A stretch of DNA of 15,745 nt from an uncultured Lachnospiraceae bacterium (lineage in GTDB: Bacteria > Bacillota > Clostridia > Lachnospirales > Lachnospiraceae). Numbering within the stretch: the stretch's first letter is position 1; each line of letters opens with the position of its first letter. Shown here piece after piece: positions 6,446-14,750 of the stretch. The notes under the pieces were generated by a model. The model had not been told where the DNA came from and ran no database searches. It saw nothing but the letters and a program-made list of their open reading frames with translations. The stretch lies in the NCBI GenBank assembly GCA_900553355.1, contig USDK01000060.1, positions 1 through 15,745 on the forward strand, in the 5' to 3' direction. A program made the position numbers and the translations under genes.

Positions 6446-7216
6446 TCACTTTCTGTTTTTCTCAAAAATAAACTGCAGCCCTTTAAGTGTCAGCTGTGGA
6501 TCATATACATCGACCACGTCGGTTTCTGCCACGATCATCTTGCCCAGGCCTCCGGTTGCCACGACTTTTGCGTTGGTGTATCCGGATTCTTCTTTCAGAT
6601 GTTTGATGATGTATTCTGTCTGGCCTACCTGGCCGTACAGAAGACCGCCCTGCATGCTGGATATGGTCTCCTTTGCCAGAATAGACGCCGGTTTTCTGAT
6701 CTCGATGGCCGGCAGCATGTCTGCCTCTCCCCAGAGAGCCTGGGCTGAGGTCCGAAGCCCGGGAGCGATCAGTCCGGCCTCGAAGGTTCCGTCCGGGCCG
6801 ATGATATCATAGGTGGTTGCCGTCCCGAAATCTACCACGATGACCGGTCCGCCGTGCAGTGTGTAGGCTCCTACTGCGTCTACGATCCGGTCAGGGCCTA
6901 CCTGTCTCGGATTCTCGGTCACGATCCGGATCCCGGTCTTGATCCCTGCCGATACGACCACTGGTTTGATATGAAAATACTTTATGATCGCACTTCCCAG
7001 GGAATGCATGATATCCGGCACCACCGACGCTACGATCACATGGTGGATCTCATAGCTGGGGATCCCGTGTCGTTCCACCAGTTCCTGCAAAGTAATTCCA
7101 TACTCGTCAGAAGTACGGGGCTGTTTTGATTTTAAACGAAAGGTGCCAAGGATCTCTTCTCCCTTGAATACACCGACCGTAATATTGGTGTTTCCTACAT
7201 CTATTACCATCAACAT
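6446..7216 (-). CDS. coaX: Type III pantothenate kinase
   Basis: Catalyses the first step of coenzyme A synthesis, ATP-dependent phosphorylation of pantothenate, in the ASKHA fold. The 256 residues fit the family. Visible motifs are DVGNTN (6-11, phosphate loop), VGPDRIVDAVGA (106-117, pantothenate site), VDFGTATTYD (128-137) and GLIAPGL (148-154). The ATG at 7216 has GGAGGAG about 12 bases upstream, inside the end of the preceding gene, and the genes are six bases apart, so translation is probably coupled. The REP-like palindrome follows its stop codon. Confidence 0.96.
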   Translation of the reverse strand: MLMVIDVGNTNITVGVFKGEEILGTFRLKSKQPRTSDEYGITLQELVERHGIPSYEIHHVIVASVVPDIMHSLGSAIIKYFHIKPVVVSAGIKTGIRIVTENPRQVGPDRIVDAVGAYTLHGGPVIVVDFGTATTYDIIGPDGTFEAGLIAPGLRTSAQALWGEADMLPAIEIRKPASILAKETISSMQGGLLYGQVGQTEYIIKHLKEESGYTNAKVVATGGLGKMIVAETDVVDVYDPQLTLKGLQFIFEKNRK

Positions 7217-7222
7217 AATATT

Positions 7223-7552
7223 CTAAAACTCCTCCCCCAGGAAAAATACCCGGTAATACAGCTGCAGGGATTCCAGCAGATCCTGCTTCTCTGTCTGCAG
7301 CTGTTTGATCTTCAGCGCACTTCCGATATCATCAAACATAGGATCTCCCTCTTCCGAGGTTACCTCGAAGCAAAGCTCTCCATCCTCTTCGTACACCAGA
7401 GTCAGGATTCCTCCCACATCATGGACATACAGTACACACATGATCTTCAGTTCATTTTTAATATCCTCCGGAAGCTGTTCAAAATCCGGATTCAGATAAT
7501 ATTTCTCCGTATAAGAATTGGCGCCGCAGAGCACCACCTTATCTTCGTACAT
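7223..7552 (-). CDS. Conserved small protein, DUF6145-like
   Basis: A 109-residue acidic soluble protein. I recognise its pattern (VVLCGANSYTEKYY start, IKNELKIMCVLYVHDVGG in the middle, KQDLLESLQLYYRVFFLGEE end) as similar to a Lachnospiraceae family of unknown function, DUF6145, often beside coaX. There are no membrane segments and no cysteine metal motif. The start has GGGAGG eight bases upstream. It follows argF by 45 bases without an evident terminator and precedes coaX by six bases, so it belongs to that transcript. No function can be stated. Confidence 0.7.
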   Translation of the reverse strand: MYEDKVVLCGANSYTEKYYLNPDFEQLPEDIKNELKIMCVLYVHDVGGILTLVYEEDGELCFEVTSEEGDPMFDDIGSALKIKQLQTEKQDLLESLQLYYRVFFLGEEF

Positions 7553-7597
7553 ACCTTATCCTCCCAAAATGTCCTGCTGTTTCCGGCAGAAACACTC

Positions 7598-8599
7598 TTA
7601 TTCTTTTCCGCTCTTTTCAAGAGTGGCAGCCATCACCGCCTTAATCGTATGCATCCGGTTTTCCGCCTCGTCAAATACCCTGGACTGCTCCGACTCAAAG
7701 ACTTCATCCGTGACTTCCATATCCTGAATGCCATATTTTTCATAGATCTCTTTTCCGATCGTCGTCTTCAGGTCGTGGAAAGCAGGCAGGCAGTGAAGGA
7801 AAATAGCATTTTTCCCTGCATTCTGCATAACTTCTTTTGTCACCTTGTAAGGAGACAGCTCCCGTATCCGCTCTTCCCATACTTCATCCGGTTCTCCCAT
7901 AGACACCCACACATCCGTATAGATCACGTCTGCGTCCTTTGTCCCGGTCTGCACATCTTCGGTCAGCGTAATGGTCCCGCCGCTCTCAGCCGCATATCCC
8001 TGACAGGTCTTTACCAGCTCCTCATTGGGGAAATATTTCTCCGTCGTACATGCCACAAAGTTCATTCCCACCTTTGCACAGGCAATCATCAGAGAATTGC
8101 CCATATTATAGCGCGCATCACCCATATATACAAGCTTGATTCCCTGAAGCTTTCCAAAATACTCCCGGATCGTCAGAAGATCTGCCAGCATCTGAGTCGG
8201 ATGGTATTCATTGGTCAGTCCGTTCCACACTGGAACACCTGCATACTTTGCCAGTTCCTCGACAATCTCCTGCCCGAATCCACGATATTCAATGCCGTCA
8301 AACATCCTTCCCAGGACTCTTGCCGTATCCGGGATACTTTCTTTCTTCCCAATCTGGGATCCCTTCGGATCCAGGTATGTAGTTCCCATTCCCATATCAT
8401 GAGCTGCGACCTCAAATGCACATCTGGTCCGGGTACTGGTCTTTTCAAAAATCAGCGCCACATTTTTTCCCCGGTAATCATCTACCGGGATCCCCTTTTT
8501 CTTCTTTTCCTTAAGGTCTGCAGCCAGATCCAGAAGATAGGTGATCTCTTCCGGTGTAAAATCCTTCAGCGTCAGAAAGTTTCTTCCTATTAAATTCAT
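7598..8599 (-). CDS. argF: Ornithine carbamoyltransferase
   Basis: Makes citrulline from ornithine and carbamoyl phosphate (arginine synthesis), or runs the reverse in the arginine deiminase pathway. Motifs are STRTR (55-59, carbamoyl phosphate), HPTQ (133-136), SMGE (233-236, ornithine loop) and HCLPAFHD (269-276, with the catalytic Cys). I choose the ATG at 8599 (MNLIGRNF, 333 residues) because GGGAG lies eight bases upstream; an in-frame ATG at 8605 is too close to that site. The length and HCLPAFHD form occur in both anabolic ArgF/ArgI and catabolic ArcB enzymes. No other arginine gene is in the window, so direction is undecided. No clear promoter was found between it and the preceding hairpin. 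Confidence 0.95.
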   Translation of the reverse strand: MNLIGRNFLTLKDFTPEEITYLLDLAADLKEKKKKGIPVDDYRGKNVALIFEKTSTRTRCAFEVAAHDMGMGTTYLDPKGSQIGKKESIPDTARVLGRMFDGIEYRGFGQEIVEELAKYAGVPVWNGLTNEYHPTQMLADLLTIREYFGKLQGIKLVYMGDARYNMGNSLMIACAKVGMNFVACTTEKYFPNEELVKTCQGYAAESGGTITLTEDVQTGTKDADVIYTDVWVSMGEPDEVWEERIRELSPYKVTKEVMQNAGKNAIFLHCLPAFHDLKTTIGKEIYEKYGIQDMEVTDEVFESEQSRVFDEAENRMHTIKAVMAATLEKSGKE

Positions 8600-8654
8600 G
8601 TCCATCTCTCCCTTTCTCTGTTTTATCTGATCTTTGTCAGCACACAATATAAAT

Positions 8655-8678
8655 GAGGGGCGCCCTTTTTAAGCGCCC
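8655..8678 (-). terminator. Hairpin between slipin and argF genes
   Basis: GGGCGC (8658-8663) pairs with GCGCCC (8673-8678) around a nine-base loop, 12 bases after the slipin stop codon. On the minus strand the stem is followed only by CTCATTTATATT, a weak U-run, so termination is probable but leaky. Confidence 0.5.
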
Positions 8679-8689
8679 TTTCGTTCCTG

Positions 8690-9628
8690 CTATTCCTGAT
8701 CCTCTTCCTTTGCTCCGACCTCCGCCAGAGATTTTACCAGTCCGGCAATTCCCTGGATCTCAGAAGGAATGATGATCTTCGTTGCTTTTCCGTCAGCCGC
8801 TTTCTCAAAAGCTTCCAGGCTCTTCATCGTAAGCACAGCTTCATCCGCTCCGGCCTCCTTAAGGAACCGGATACCGTCCGCCGTTGCCTGCTGTACCTTC
8901 AGGATCGCCTCCGCCTGACCTTCCGCCTCACGAATAGTCGCCTCTTTCTCAGCTTCTGCACGCAGGATGGCTGCCTGCTTATCAGCCTCCGCATTCAGGA
9001 TGGCCGACTCCTTATGACCTTCTGCAACCAGAACCGTGGACTTCTTCTCTCCTTCTGCACGCAGAATCGCCTCACGTCTTTCACGCTCCGCCTTCATCTG
9101 CTTCTCCATGGCATCCTGAATAGCTGCCGGAGGAATGATATTTTTCAGTTCCACACGAGTCACCTTGATGCCCCAGGGATCGGTCGCCACATCCAGGGAT
9201 GCGCGCATCTTGGTATTAATAGTCTCTCTGGACGTCAGGGTCTGATCCAGCTCCAGGTCTCCGATGATATTCCGGAGAGTCGTGGCCGTCAGATTCTCGA
9301 TCGCCATGATCGGATTGGCCACTCCATAGCAGAACATCTTCGGATCCGTGATCTGATAAAATACAACCGTGTCGATCCTCATGGTAACATTATCTTTTGT
9401 AATCACCGGCTGCGGAGCAAAATCCACTACCTGCTCCTTCAAATCCACGCGCCTCGCCACACGGTCGATGATCGGAATCTTAAAATGAAGTCCGGTGCCC
9501 CAGGTCGCCTGATATGCCCCCAGCCTTTCTACCACCAGGGCCTGCGCCTGTTTTACAATCTTAACACAGGAAATTAAAATCAGTATGATGATAATTAATA
9601 AAATAAGTCCCAAAATGCTTCCTAACAT
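8690..9628 (-). CDS. SPFH-domain membrane protein (slipin / QmcA-like)
   Basis: Stomatin-like scaffold protein that forms large membrane-bound oligomers; its molecular role in bacteria is linked to membrane microdomains and quality control. One N-terminal transmembrane helix (about 4-22) is followed by the SPFH domain (about 25-190, including LGAYQATWGTGLHFKIPIIDRV and VTKDNVTM-like segments). A long Ala/Glu/Arg-rich coiled coil (165-260) contains repeated AEGxxxxxxLxAEA units. The tail is hydrophobic, then acidic. Its ATG overlaps the nfeD stop by seven bases with GGAG just ahead, so the two are translationally coupled. NfeD-slipin pairing is a classic operon in bacteria and archaea. Confidence 0.92.
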   Translation of the reverse strand: MLGSILGLILLIIIILILISCVKIVKQAQALVVERLGAYQATWGTGLHFKIPIIDRVARRVDLKEQVVDFAPQPVITKDNVTMRIDTVVFYQITDPKMFCYGVANPIMAIENLTATTLRNIIGDLELDQTLTSRETINTKMRASLDVATDPWGIKVTRVELKNIIPPAAIQDAMEKQMKAERERREAILRAEGEKKSTVLVAEGHKESAILNAEADKQAAILRAEAEKEATIREAEGQAEAILKVQQATADGIRFLKEAGADEAVLTMKSLEAFEKAADGKATKIIIPSEIQGIAGLVKSLAEVGAKEEDQE

Positions 9629-10065
9629 GTTTTCTCCTCTCTGGCTCTCACAATAAGATGTACGCCTTGAATCCCATCAATAATCACAACTGTATTTTTT
9701 GCGATCTTCCCATCTGGTTCGTCTGTCTTCGCCGACCACTCCTGCCCCTTCACTTCCACAACGCCTTTTGCATGGATCGTGTCGATATCTTCCACGACAA
9801 GGCCCTGCTGTCCGATCAGGCTCTCTGCGTTGGTCTTCTGCCTTTCCTTGTTGAAATACTTCACGGCGATCGGCCTGGTCAGTACCAGAAGCAGGACCGA
9901 CACCACCAGAAATACCACGATCTGAACCGCGAGCCCGAATCCCAGCACACCTGCCAGGAATGCCGCCAGCGCCCCGCCTGCAAACCAGATTGTCGTCAGC
10001 CCCATCGTGAAGATCTCAATGACCAGCAGTATCACAAACAATACCAGCCAGTAAATTGTCTGCAT
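9622..10065 (-). CDS. NfeD family membrane protein
   Basis: Short NfeD protein, partner of slipins. From the ATG at 10065 (GAGGGG six bases upstream) it has 147 residues. Three closely spaced hydrophobic segments span about residues 3-62 (LVLFVILLVIEIF, AGGALAAFLAGVLGF, IVVFLVVSVLLLVL). A soluble OB-fold domain follows, with LIGQQGLVVEDID, GVVEVKGQEWSAK and a GIQGVHLIVR end. It lacks the ClpP-like protease domain of long NfeDs. An in-frame ATG seven codons upstream has no comparable site. Confidence 0.9.
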   Translation of the reverse strand: MQTIYWLVLFVILLVIEIFTMGLTTIWFAGGALAAFLAGVLGFGLAVQIVVFLVVSVLLLVLTRPIAVKYFNKERQKTNAESLIGQQGLVVEDIDTIHAKGVVEVKGQEWSAKTDEPDGKIAKNTVVIIDGIQGVHLIVRAREEKTC

Positions 10066-10113
10066 AGGCACCCCTCTTTCATGCATTGATTAGTATTACT
10101 TTTTCAATATATT

Positions 10114-10141
10114 ACTATACTTTGTGCCAGAAATCAAACAA
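10114..10141 (-). promoter_or_regulatory. Candidate promoter of nfeD-slipin
   Basis: TTGTTT (10136-10141), a 16-base spacer and TATAGT (10114-10119) lie between the methyltransferase stop codon and nfeD. No terminator separates the two genes, so read-through from the ktr operon is also possible. Confidence 0.4.
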
Positions 10142-10933
10142 TTAAACCCGTCTTCTCTGTCTGCTGACCTCAAACATCAGAACTGCCGATGCAATGGCGG
10201 CATTTAAGGACTCTACGCTGCCTGCCATCGGAATCTTGATGTAAGTATCCGCCATATCAGCAATCTCCCTTCGAAGGCCATTTCCTTCGTTTCCGATCAG
10301 AAATGCACAGGGCTTTCGATAGTCCTCTTCATCATAAAAGTTCTTCCCCTCCAGATGGGCCGCATAAGTATGGATTCCCTTTTCCTTTAGCCTTTGGATT
10401 CCTTCCTCCAGATCGTGCATATAACAGAAAGGCATCCGGAAAATCGACCCCATTGTAGAACGGATCGTCTTTGGATTATAGATATCTGCACATTCGCTGT
10501 CCAGCAGAATGCCTGTCACCCCTGCTCCTTCTGCTGTGCGAAGAATCGTTCCCACATTCCCCGGATCCTGCAGGCGGTCCAGCACCAGCACATGAGGACA
10601 TCTTCCCTCCGCAACATCCTCCAGCGTATATCTGCAGCGCGCCACAACGCTTAAGATCCCCTGAGGCGTCCGGGTATCCGACAGATGCTCAAAGACTGTG
10701 TCTGACACCAGTTCTGCCCGGATACCGGCTTTTCCTTCCATTTCCTGCACCAGACTTCTTTCTTTGTTTATACAGCTTTCCGATACATAGATTTCCCTGA
10801 GAAGCTCCGGCGGAACCTCCCGGAACATCCGGATTCCTTCCACCAGGAACACGCCCTCTTCGTCTCTTGCCTTTTTCTTTTTCCGCAGCTGTATGATCCT
10901 CTTTACTTTTGCGTTCGCCGTACTTGTAATCAT
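10142..10933 (-). CDS. TrmH/SpoU-family RNA 2'-O-methyltransferase
   Basis: Methylates a ribose 2'-hydroxyl in rRNA or tRNA using S-adenosylmethionine. Of 263 residues, the first 100 or so form a substrate-binding domain (VFLVEGIRMFREV). The rest is a SPOUT trefoil-knot domain with the three family motifs: LQDPGNVGTILR (121-132), IGNEGNGL (213-220) and IPMAGSVESLNAAIA (234-248). It resembles 23S rRNA methyltransferases of the RlmB/TsnR type, but the exact target cannot be read from the sequence. Its ATG overlaps the ktrA stop as ATGA. Confidence 0.92.
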   Translation of the reverse strand: MITSTANAKVKRIIQLRKKKKARDEEGVFLVEGIRMFREVPPELLREIYVSESCINKERSLVQEMEGKAGIRAELVSDTVFEHLSDTRTPQGILSVVARCRYTLEDVAEGRCPHVLVLDRLQDPGNVGTILRTAEGAGVTGILLDSECADIYNPKTIRSTMGSIFRMPFCYMHDLEEGIQRLKEKGIHTYAAHLEGKNFYDEEDYRKPCAFLIGNEGNGLRREIADMADTYIKIPMAGSVESLNAAIASAVLMFEVSRQRRRV

Positions 10934-11574
10934 TTTATCCTCTCCAGATCTTCATTGTGTCCCACCAGGATCAGCATCGTCCCGGACTCCAGTGCCTTCT
11001 GTGGGTCCGGATTGACCTCTACCTCTTCCCCCAGCTTTGTGCCTACCACGTTAACCCCATAATTTTTCCGGACGTCCAGCTCCTGCAAAGACTTGCCCGC
11101 CCAGTGCTTCGGGATCATCGTTTCTACAATACTATAGTCATCTGACAGGGTGATCCAGTCCGCAAAATTGGCAGACATCAGATTCTTGGCCACCCTTGCC
11201 CCCATCTCCATTTCCGGAAAGATTACCGCGTCGGCGCCGATCTTCTGGAGCACCTTCGCGTGAAGCTCCGTCTTTGCCTTTGCCAGCACGTAGGGTACCC
11301 CCAGTTCTTTTGAAACCAGTGTTGCCATCACGCTGGCCTCCATGTCATCAGCCACAGCCACCACTACGCCGTCCAGATTCCGGGTCCCCAGCGACCGGAT
11401 CACCTCCGGATCCCCTACATCCGCCTTCATGGCATATGACACACGATTGGCAATCTCCTCGATCCGTTCCATATGATTATCCACTGCCACAACCTCGCAT
11501 CCAAGACTCTGCAGCGTGACAGCCACACTTTCTCCAAAGCTTCCCAGTCCAAAAACCGCATACTGTTTCTTCAT
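10930..11574 (-). CDS. ktrA: Potassium uptake regulatory protein KtrA (TrkA-like)
   Basis: Cytosolic RCK ring subunit that gates the KtrB channel in response to nucleotide binding. The 214 residues comprise an RCK_N Rossmann domain (1-130) with the GLGSFG dinucleotide loop (9-14) and the acidic D32 at the end of the second strand. An RCK_C domain (about 135-214, LDVRKNYGVNVVGTK) follows; this domain binds cyclic di-AMP in some Firmicutes. The ATG at 11574 is preceded by AGGAGG ten bases upstream. An earlier ATG at 11598 overlaps the ktrB stop and would put the ribosome binding site inside the gene. Confidence 0.93.
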   Translation of the reverse strand: MKKQYAVFGLGSFGESVAVTLQSLGCEVVAVDNHMERIEEIANRVSYAMKADVGDPEVIRSLGTRNLDGVVVAVADDMEASVMATLVSKELGVPYVLAKAKTELHAKVLQKIGADAVIFPEMEMGARVAKNLMSANFADWITLSDDYSIVETMIPKHWAGKSLQELDVRKNYGVNVVGTKLGEEVEVNPDPQKALESGTMLILVGHNEDLERIK

Positions 11575-11597
11575 TTTATCCTTTCCTCCTAATCTCA

Positions 11598-12977
11598 TTA
11601 TCCGACCATGATCCTCTCCTGCGGCAGTTCTCTTATCTTATCCCGCGGATTGATCTTACCTGCGAATACCAGCATCAAAGTCATGGGCCCGATCCGGCCA
11701 ATATACATCAATATCATCAATACTGCCTGACTAAGTCTGGTCAGATTTGGCGTAAGATCTGCCGACAGCCCCACTGTCCCGATAGCCGATGATGCTTCAT
11801 AGATCACATCGATCGCGGAAATCTGGTCCGACTCAAAGGTTAAAATCAGAAAAATACCGATCAAATATGCCGAAAATGCCAGAATCGCAATGGCAAATCC
11901 GCTTCGAAAATTCTCTGCGGAAACTTTTCTTCCCAGACATTCGATATCATTTCCACCCTTGACAAAGGTCATACATCCTAAAAACAGCAGGACAAAGGTT
12001 GTCGTTTTTATCCCACCGGCCGTTCCGCCCGGCGAACCGCCGATCAGCATCAAAATACTGTTGACCAGCTTAGTCTCCGTATGCAGTCCTGACTGTGAGA
12101 TGGTTGCATATCCCGCCGTTCTGTTTGTAACAGACTGAAAAAAAGACGCCATCACTTTATCTCCAAGCGACAACTCTCCAAGCGTCGCCGGATTTTTAAA
12201 TTCCAGTATAAACACAAGCACCGCCCCCAGGATAATCAAGGTGCCTGTTGCCAGCAACACCACTTTTGACTGAAGCCTAAGCCTGGTAAACCACCATCTT
12301 CGCGGCACCTCATGCTTTAGGATTTTTTTCCCATTTCCGATCACATCAAACCATACCGTAAATCCAAGGCCGCCCAGGATAATCAAAAGCATGGTCGTCA
12401 TATTCATCAGCGGATTGGCCGCATATTTGGTAAAGCTTCCACTTCCCAGGATATCGATCCCTGCATTACAGAACGCCGAGACCGAATGAAACACCGAATA
12501 CCAGACACCGCGGAACAGGCCGTACTCCGGCACGAACTGGAAACTATAGAACACAGCTCCCGCCCCCTCCACTATAAAGGTACCGATAATAACTTTTTTT
12601 ACCAGGCCGACCATCCCGCCCAGTTTATCCATATTGTAGGTTTCCTGAAGCACCACTCGTTCCTTCACCGTGATCTTTTTACGAAGGATCAGGAAAAAAG
12701 AAGCAGCGCAGCCTATAACTCCAAGTCCTCCGATCTGGATCAGAGCCAGCAGGATCACCTTCCCCAGAAGAGTAAACTGGACTGCCGGCGTGATCGTCAC
12801 AAGCCCGGTCACGCAGACGGCTGTCACGGAAGTAAACAGCGCGTCCTGAAACGCGATCGGCTGCTGGTTACAGACGGGCAGCCATAAAAGAACTCCGCCA
12901 AGGAATATCACTCCCAAAAAACCAAACACGAGAATCTTCATGGTATTCCACCGGATCCTCCATCTTTTTTGATGCAT
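11598..12977 (-). CDS. ktrB: Potassium uptake channel protein KtrB (TrkH family)
   Basis: Membrane subunit of a Ktr/Trk potassium uptake system. The 459 residues show about eight to ten hydrophobic helices in four pseudo-repeats. Each repeat carries a filter segment with the conserved Gly: TAVCVTGL (52-59), SAFCNAGI (167-174), TNRTAGY (284-290) and SAIGTVGL (397-404). The glycine-rich gating loop GGSPGGTAGGIKT lies at 313-325. The start has AAGGGAG about nine bases upstream. It is first in the ktrB-ktrA-methyltransferase operon. The 107 bases upstream are too short for a cyclic di-AMP riboswitch and show none of its motifs. Confidence 0.95.
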   Translation of the reverse strand: MHQKRWRIRWNTMKILVFGFLGVIFLGGVLLWLPVCNQQPIAFQDALFTSVTAVCVTGLVTITPAVQFTLLGKVILLALIQIGGLGVIGCAASFFLILRKKITVKERVVLQETYNMDKLGGMVGLVKKVIIGTFIVEGAGAVFYSFQFVPEYGLFRGVWYSVFHSVSAFCNAGIDILGSGSFTKYAANPLMNMTTMLLIILGGLGFTVWFDVIGNGKKILKHEVPRRWWFTRLRLQSKVVLLATGTLIILGAVLVFILEFKNPATLGELSLGDKVMASFFQSVTNRTAGYATISQSGLHTETKLVNSILMLIGGSPGGTAGGIKTTTFVLLFLGCMTFVKGGNDIECLGRKVSAENFRSGFAIAILAFSAYLIGIFLILTFESDQISAIDVIYEASSAIGTVGLSADLTPNLTRLSQAVLMILMYIGRIGPMTLMLVFAGKINPRDKIRELPQERIMVG

Positions 12978-13042
12978 CGTCTTTTCTCCCTTTTCATTTT
13001 TTCATAAATTTCTGAACATGGATCTTCCCCTGCTGAAAATCA

Positions 13043-13074
13043 GGGCCATACCTTTATACATTTTGGTACGGCCC
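13043..13074. terminator. Hairpin between the aquaporin remnant and ktrB
   Basis: GGGCCATACC (13043-13052) pairs with GGTACGGCCC (13065-13074) with one mismatch around a 12-base loop. On the minus strand only TGATTTTC follows, so termination would be weak. It overlaps the proposed ktrB promoter, so it could act either as the end of the upstream transcript or within promoter DNA. Confidence 0.4.
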
Positions 13075-13088
13075 CAGCTATTTGTCAA
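13060..13088 (-). promoter_or_regulatory. Candidate promoter of ktrB
   Basis: A perfect -35 hexamer TTGACA (13083-13088) overlaps the stop codon of the remnant gene. At 17 bases spacing the -10 position reads CAAAAT (13060-13065), a four-of-six match. A better -10 (TATAAA) lies at a non-standard 24-base spacing. Confidence 0.35.
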
Positions 13089-13327
13089 TATTTCTTTTGT
13101 TCAGATTTTGTTTGTGTCAGGCAGTCTCCGCTTAATATGTAGCGGAAACCTGCTGCCGCTATCTGAGCGATCACATAGACGACAAAACCTTTCCCATCCA
13201 TGCGTCTGCAGATCAGCATAGCCAGATAAACTGCGTCCACTCCTCCGGATACGGCGGCCGCCTCACAGCTTACAAAGAGCAGTACAAAAGTGTCGATCAA
13301 TTCTGCCACATATTTTTTCATTTTCAA
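13085..13327 (-). pseudogene. Aquaporin (MIP family) remnant with internal deletion
   Basis: An 80-codon frame whose N-terminus, KKYVAELIDTFVLLFVSCEAAA, matches the first helix of bacterial aquaporin Z (KKYxAEFIGTFxLVFxGCG). Residues 35-55, with AMLICRRMDGKGFVVYVIAQ, match the family segment after the first half-helix (SLAMxIxxRMxGKxFxGYVIAQ). The roughly 35 residues normally between them, including the second helix and the first NPA motif, are missing in frame. The second half of the protein, including the second NPA, is absent. It therefore cannot form a water channel. AAGGG precedes the ATG, so it may still be translated. Assignment is from memory of the family and is moderately confident. 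Confidence 0.6.
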
Positions 13328-13400
13328 ACCCTTGAAAACATCCCATCCCTCCCCTCTCTATTTTTGTGAATTTTGTATATTTTATCTACGTTTTTGAAGA

Positions 13401-13435
13401 CAAACAAAAAAACAGGCGCGTCAAACGCCTGTTTT
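13401..13435 (-). terminator. Strong intrinsic terminator of the M18 aminopeptidase gene
   Basis: AAAACAGGCG (13409-13418) pairs perfectly with CGCCTGTTTT (13426-13435) around a seven-base loop and continues on the minus strand into a T-rich run (TTTTTTTG). It lies about 25 bases after the aminopeptidase stop. Confidence 0.88.
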
Positions 13436-13458
13436 CCTGTGCTGATTCCCTTCTCTTA

Positions 13459-14733
13459 TCATATGGTACAGCGGAAGAATTTTTCCATCAGCCGGATCAT
13501 ATATGCAGTGTCCTCTGCCCCGGCAGTCTCATAAGAAGAGTGCATGGCAAGCTGGGCAAGACCGATATCTGCCGTCCGGACTGGCACCTGGTTGGCCGAA
13601 AAATTTCCCAGTGTAGATCCGCCCGGCACATCCGCATGGTTTACATAGGTCTGGCAAGGCACCTCCGCCTCCTCGCACAGATCCCGGACCAGCGCTGCCG
13701 ACACTGCGTCTGTGGTGTATTTCTGGTTGGCACTAAATTTCAGCACCACACCGCCATTCAAATACGGACGGTTTGTCGGGCATGCCTTTTCCGGATAGTT
13801 CGGATGCACGCCATGGGCATTGTCCGCAGAAAGCAAAAAGCTTTCCGCCGCCAGCCGGCGATATTCTCCCGGCGTTTTCCCCAGCGCTTCACAGATCCGA
13901 AGCAGGGTGTCCAAAAGGAAGGTCGAAGCCGCCCCCTGCCTGGTGCTGCTTCCTACCTCCTCGTTATCATAAACACAGTGCACCGGCATGGCCGCACCTG
14001 TCCTGGTCCCTAAGAAGGCCTGGAAGGAAGCGAACACATTCTGAAGATCATCCAGCCTTGCACTGGAAATATACTCTCCTGCCTTTCCCCAGACCATTCC
14101 TTTCATACAATGATATAAGAACAGGTCGCTTCCCAGGATCTCCGGCTCTTCTACACCGGCACAGGCCGCAATCCGTCCTCCCAGAGTGCCGGCCGCCTTT
14201 TTTCCTCCATACAGGGGAAGCATCGTTTTTTGTATCTTACGCTTCTGTCCCTCTTCCACAGCCTGCCCCATGTGGGGTGCCAGCCCTGGGATCACACAGA
14301 CCGGCTCCTGCAGATCCACAAGGCGGACCTGCCGTCCCTCCTCTGTACGCACCACCACCCGTCCTGCAACAGACAGTGGGCGGTCAACCCAGGAGTTTCT
14401 CTCCATACCGCCATATGCTTCGATATTCAGCTTGACATACTGATCCTCCACTTCCATCTCCGGATGCTCTTTCAGCTTAAAACAGGGCGAATCGCTGTGG
14501 GAAGCCACGATCCGGAACCCGGAGAATTCCGCTTCCTCCGGAATCCGCAAAGCGATCAGCGAGGAACCATTTCTGTCCACATAATACTTGCCTCCCCGCC
14601 TGATATCCCAGGACTTGTGCTCCTGCAGCATCTGATACCCCTTCTTCTTCAGTTCTCTTTCCATTACGTGGACTGCATGGTAGGCGGTCGGGCTTTCTTC
14701 GATAAACTGGAGAAGTTCCTGATTGATGTCCAT
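13459..14733 (-). CDS. M18 family aspartyl-type aminopeptidase
   Basis: Cytosolic dinuclear metal aminopeptidase that removes N-terminal residues from peptides, in the family of ApeB and yeast Ape1. The length of 424 fits. Metal ligands and catalytic residues are visible: ASHSDSP (H79, D81), SARLDDLQN (D228), YDNEEVGS (E258, E259), LLSADNAHGVHPN (D304) and AMHSSYE (H398). A dimerisation/lid domain (about 90-220) interrupts the catalytic domain as usual. AGGAAG precedes the ATG. It lies 17 bases after the DUF4190-like gene and is presumably cotranscribed with it, ending at a strong terminator. Confidence 0.95.
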   Translation of the reverse strand: MDINQELLQFIEESPTAYHAVHVMERELKKKGYQMLQEHKSWDIRRGGKYYVDRNGSSLIALRIPEEAEFSGFRIVASHSDSPCFKLKEHPEMEVEDQYVKLNIEAYGGMERNSWVDRPLSVAGRVVVRTEEGRQVRLVDLQEPVCVIPGLAPHMGQAVEEGQKRKIQKTMLPLYGGKKAAGTLGGRIAACAGVEEPEILGSDLFLYHCMKGMVWGKAGEYISSARLDDLQNVFASFQAFLGTRTGAAMPVHCVYDNEEVGSSTRQGAASTFLLDTLLRICEALGKTPGEYRRLAAESFLLSADNAHGVHPNYPEKACPTNRPYLNGGVVLKFSANQKYTTDAVSAALVRDLCEEAEVPCQTYVNHADVPGGSTLGNFSANQVPVRTADIGLAQLAMHSSYETAGAEDTAYMIRLMEKFFRCTI

Positions 14734-14750
14734 TTTCTATCACTTCCTGT

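Noticed and set aside
7421..8593. 390-codon plus-strand frame opposite argF
   Set aside because: Lies over the ornithine carbamoyltransferase gene with all its catalytic motifs; composition is that of a codon-shadow frame.
10114..10135. TGGCAC resembling a sigma-54 -24 element upstream of nfeD
   Set aside because: The required TTGC at the -12 position is missing; the stretch is better explained by a sigma-A promoter.
12978..13085. Cyclic di-AMP (ydaO) riboswitch upstream of ktrB
   Set aside because: The gap is only about 107 bases and shows none of the conserved motifs or pseudoknot layout of that class.
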